Positions 6,030-7,658 of a stretch of 7,658 nucleotides of DNA are shown here, one piece after another (positions within the stretch are counted from its first letter, which is position 1; every line of letters starts with the position of its first letter). The DNA is taken from NCBI GenBank assembly GCA_010672185.1, contig JAAHHL010000293.1, positions 1-7,658 on the forward strand, in the 5' to 3' direction. A program made the translations under genes and the position numbers. This DNA is from Caldora sp. SIO3E6 (GTDB lineage: Bacteria > Cyanobacteriota > Cyanobacteriia > Cyanobacteriales > Coleofasciculaceae). A model generated the notes under the pieces. That model saw only the letters and a list, made by a program, of their open reading frames with translations. It ran no database searches and was not told the DNA's origin.

Positions 6030-6050
6030 CCCTGCTGCTTAAGCCCAGGG
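6030..6050 (-). other. Small inverted repeat between the paired genes
   Basis: CCCTG (6030-6034) and CAGGG (6046-6050) enclose the palindrome GCTTAAGC (6037-6044). In the minus-strand transcript this can form a small stem just before the Shine-Dalgarno of the acidic repeat gene. It could modulate that gene's expression or stabilise the upstream message; it has no T-run and is not a standard terminator. Confidence 0.35.
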
Positions 6051-6081
6051 AGTAAACGGGTAGGTGATTGACACTCCCCAC

Positions 6082-6876
6082 TTAGCCAAAACTAAAACTA
6101 CTCAAGTCAATCACAGGGAGAAAATAAGCCACCAGTATATGCAAAGTAATCATCAAGGCAACACTCCAAGTGACGTAGGCGGCGTACTTCAATGATGCAG
6201 ATACATCATCCAGTCGCTGCTTATTTGCATTGTAGGTTTCTACTAGATTAACAAGCATTCGCAGTTGATACTCTTGTTTTGACAGCACAAGGTAGCGCTC
6301 CAGAAATTTTTTATCCCCTAAATTGGGAGAGACTACCAACCGACGGGGCAAAAAAGCGTTAAGCAGTAGAGTGAAATTTAGCAGAAATCCCAAGAGTTCG
6401 GCAAGGCTGAAGGGACTGGGGAAAAATAATAACCGTGAGATGGTTAAGCTGGTGAACAAAGCACCGTTGGTAACAAATAATATATTAAGTTTTGTTGTTA
6501 AGCTTTGACTTTGCTCCCTTTGTTGAGCTATGACCATACGAACATCTTGGGCTGCTAAATCTAGGGTTAAGGGAGATGGACCCTCAGAAGATTTAGGTTT
6601 CTCGGAGGTTTTAAGTTTCTCAGTGGTTTTGGTTTTCTCAGAGGTTTTAAGTTTCTCAGTGGTTTTGGTTTTCCCAGAAATTTTAGCTTTTTCTGAAGTT
6701 GGACTTGTCTCCGTTGTTGGGTTTTTTTTAGGAGTTGGGGTTACCTCAGAGGTTTTAGCTTTCTCAGGGGTTGGGCTTGTCTCCGGTGTTTGGGTTTTTT
6801 CTGAGGTTGGAGTTGCTTCTGATATCCCTGATATATTTGGCGTCTTTTCTAGAAGATCATTTACAGCGGCAGTCAT
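6082..6876 (-). CDS. Three-helix membrane protein with Lys/Thr/Ser/Pro-rich tail
   Basis: The 264-residue product has two parts. Residues 1-102 are low complexity (18 Lys, 13 Glu, many Thr, Ser and Pro) and contain a perfect 12-residue duplication, K-T-K-T-T-E-K-L-K-T-S-E at 69-80 and 81-92. Residues 103-264 look like a folded membrane domain: an amphipathic helix (about 106-128), membrane helices at about 130-151 and 155-176, a polar helical region (185-228, with E-R-Y-L-V-L-S-K-Q-E-Y and E-T-Y-N-A-N-K-Q-R-L-D-D) and a last membrane helix (229-254). This order loosely recalls small membrane effectors such as the Pycsar TM and SLATT groups, but I cannot confirm homology. The folded part reads like a conserved cyanobacterial family of unknown function. 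No good Shine-Dalgarno is seen. It precedes the acidic repeat gene, and the two are probably co-transcribed. Confidence 0.82.
   Translation of the reverse strand: MTAAVNDLLEKTPNISGISEATPTSEKTQTPETSPTPEKAKTSEVTPTPKKNPTTETSPTSEKAKISGKTKTTEKLKTSEKTKTTEKLKTSEKPKSSEGPSPLTLDLAAQDVRMVIAQQREQSQSLTTKLNILFVTNGALFTSLTISRLLFFPSPFSLAELLGFLLNFTLLLNAFLPRRLVVSPNLGDKKFLERYLVLSKQEYQLRMLVNLVETYNANKQRLDDVSASLKYAAYVTWSVALMITLHILVAYFLPVIDLSSFSFG
6601..6672 (-). repeat. Duplicated 36-bp unit in the membrane protein tail
   Basis: Two consecutive 36-bp copies encode the identical 12-residue peptide repeat at residues 69-92. The copies are nearly identical in DNA as well, which indicates recent duplication. In-frame gain or loss of this unit would change tail length only. 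Confidence 0.85.
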
Positions 6877-6962
6877 TGCTGGGGGATGAGTGACATTTTC
6901 CGTTTTGCTGGCATATCCTTAACTACCAGTTTAATCTTGATAATTCCGGATTTCTAACTAAA

Positions 6963-6997
6963 TTAGGTGTTAGGTGTTAGGTGGTAGGTTTTAGGTT
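6963..6997 (+). repeat. TTAGGTG heptamer tract, third copy
   Basis: Three perfect TTAGGTG units (6963-6983) followed by GTAGGTT and TTAGGTT (6984-6997). The TAA stop of the minus-strand glycosyltransferase gene (TTA at 6991-6993) is part of the last unit, and so is its final Thr codon. Confidence 0.9.
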
Positions 6998-7658
6998 TGA
7001 AAATAATTTACGATGGATTTAGCGATCGCTTGAGTTCCATCCTTATCCAATTTTAGAGATTGCCTAGGAGGTTGAGGCTCCTGGTGTAAAAATTCCCAGT
7101 CACTGTGGAAAAACTCTGCTGGTGTCAGAATTTGATGGTAGGAGTAATCTTGTATACCCTCGAGTAAAATTTGGGCTTCTGCAAAGCCACTACGGGTGAG
7201 GGAAACAAGGGGGATATCTTGCCTTAAAGTTTCAGCAAAGGTGCTGTATCCTGGCTTGGAAACCACTCGCCCACATAAAGGCATAAAATCTACTGGGCGG
7301 TACTCATTACCAGCAACTTTTAGTAAATTGGGCAAGTCAGGAGCCTGACGGTCTAAGGTGATAAACTGCCAGTCAGGGAAGTTAGATAGCACCTGGTAGG
7401 GTATTTGATCGATATGGAGTCCTCCAAAGGTGAGTAGGATGGTTTTCTCAACAGGTGAGTTTAAACCCAGCTTGTCCCGCAATTGCTCTTTGCTGTAACG
7501 GGGTGTGCCCCCAGTTAAACCCACATCTGTGATTTGGGGAAAGGCACTCATGGGTTCGTGTAAGGGCAAGCGAAATAAGCGATCGCACCTAGTGTAACTC
7601 TCACTTATCCAATCTGCTATATCTCCAAATTCTCCTCCCCAATCTCGATAGATAAAGA
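6991..7658 (-). CDS. Glycosyltransferase, GT-B C-terminal part (5' end outside window)
   Basis: The minus-strand frame is open to the window edge, so only the last 221 residues are visible; the TTG at 7567-7569 is not the real start, since in-frame codons continue upstream (for example D-W-I-S-E-S-Y-T-R-C-D-R-L-F-R). The visible part looks like the donor-binding half of a GT-B glycosyltransferase related to MurG-like enzymes. A strand ending in L-L-T-F-G-G (residues 74-79 of the visible part) starts the C-terminal Rossmann fold, followed by S-K-P-G-Y-S-T-F-A-E (133-142), the glycine-rich loop with conserved Glu that contacts the nucleotide-sugar, and R155...E160. Such enzymes transfer a sugar from a nucleotide donor; donor and acceptor cannot be told here. 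The stop is in a TTAGGTT repeat unit. The next gene on the same strand starts 114 bp downstream. Confidence 0.75.
   Translation of the reverse strand, partial: FIYRDWGGEFGDIADWISESYTRCDRLFRLPLHEPMSAFPQITDVGLTGGTPRYSKEQLRDKLGLNSPVEKTILLTFGGLHIDQIPYQVLSNFPDWQFITLDRQAPDLPNLLKVAGNEYRPVDFMPLCGRVVSKPGYSTFAETLRQDIPLVSLTRSGFAEAQILLEGIQDYSYHQILTPAEFFHSDWEFLHQEPQPPRQSLKLDKDGTQAIAKSIVNYFQT

Noticed and set aside
6323..6889. Plus-strand ORFs antisense to the membrane protein gene
   Set aside because: The opposite strand has a coherent membrane protein; the plus-strand translation is a mirror of its low-complexity tail.
7567..7569. TTG as the start of the glycosyltransferase
   Set aside because: The frame stays open with family-like sequence upstream to the window edge, so the gene is cut by the edge.

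Overview
The window looks like a chromosomal stretch of a filamentous cyanobacterium. Evidence: five copies of the HIP1 octamer GCGATCGC (1705, 1794, 3546, 7022, 7579), arrays of tandem heptanucleotide repeats between genes, and protein families usual in such genomes. A large-genome marine genus of the Moorena/Coleofasciculus kind is my guess; the genus cannot be fixed from this sequence.

Layout. 1-1201 holds no convincing gene: an AT-rich stretch with one doubtful 39-codon ORF, then short direct repeats and a CCACACC heptamer tract. 1202-2893 (+) encodes a potassium-channel-like membrane protein with an NAD-binding RCK/TrkA domain on each side of a two-helix pore whose selectivity filter is degenerate. 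2894-3346 is a spacer with an 18-copy octamer minisatellite bracketed by a 14-bp inverted repeat and TTAGGTG heptamers. 3347-4408 (+) encodes an autoinhibited class II Fic protein with a C-terminal winged helix. A bulged hairpin resembling an IS200/IS605 right end touches its stop codon.

From 4623 to the window end all genes lie on the minus strand, convergent with the first two. In transcription order they are: a glycosyltransferase (5' end outside the window), a three-helix membrane protein with a Lys/Thr/Ser/Pro-rich tail, a highly acidic 28/29-residue repeat protein, and a YjbQ/UPF0047 protein. The membrane and acidic-repeat genes are 71 bp apart and probably co-transcribed. The yjbQ gene is enclosed by two heptamer arrays in opposite orientation, so the two ends of its mRNA would be complementary.

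No well-known pathway links these genes. The most unusual content is the repeat architecture (heptamer families and one octamer, several forming stop codons), the degenerate-filter double-RCK protein, and the membrane/acidic-repeat pair. All functions are inferred from sequence alone.
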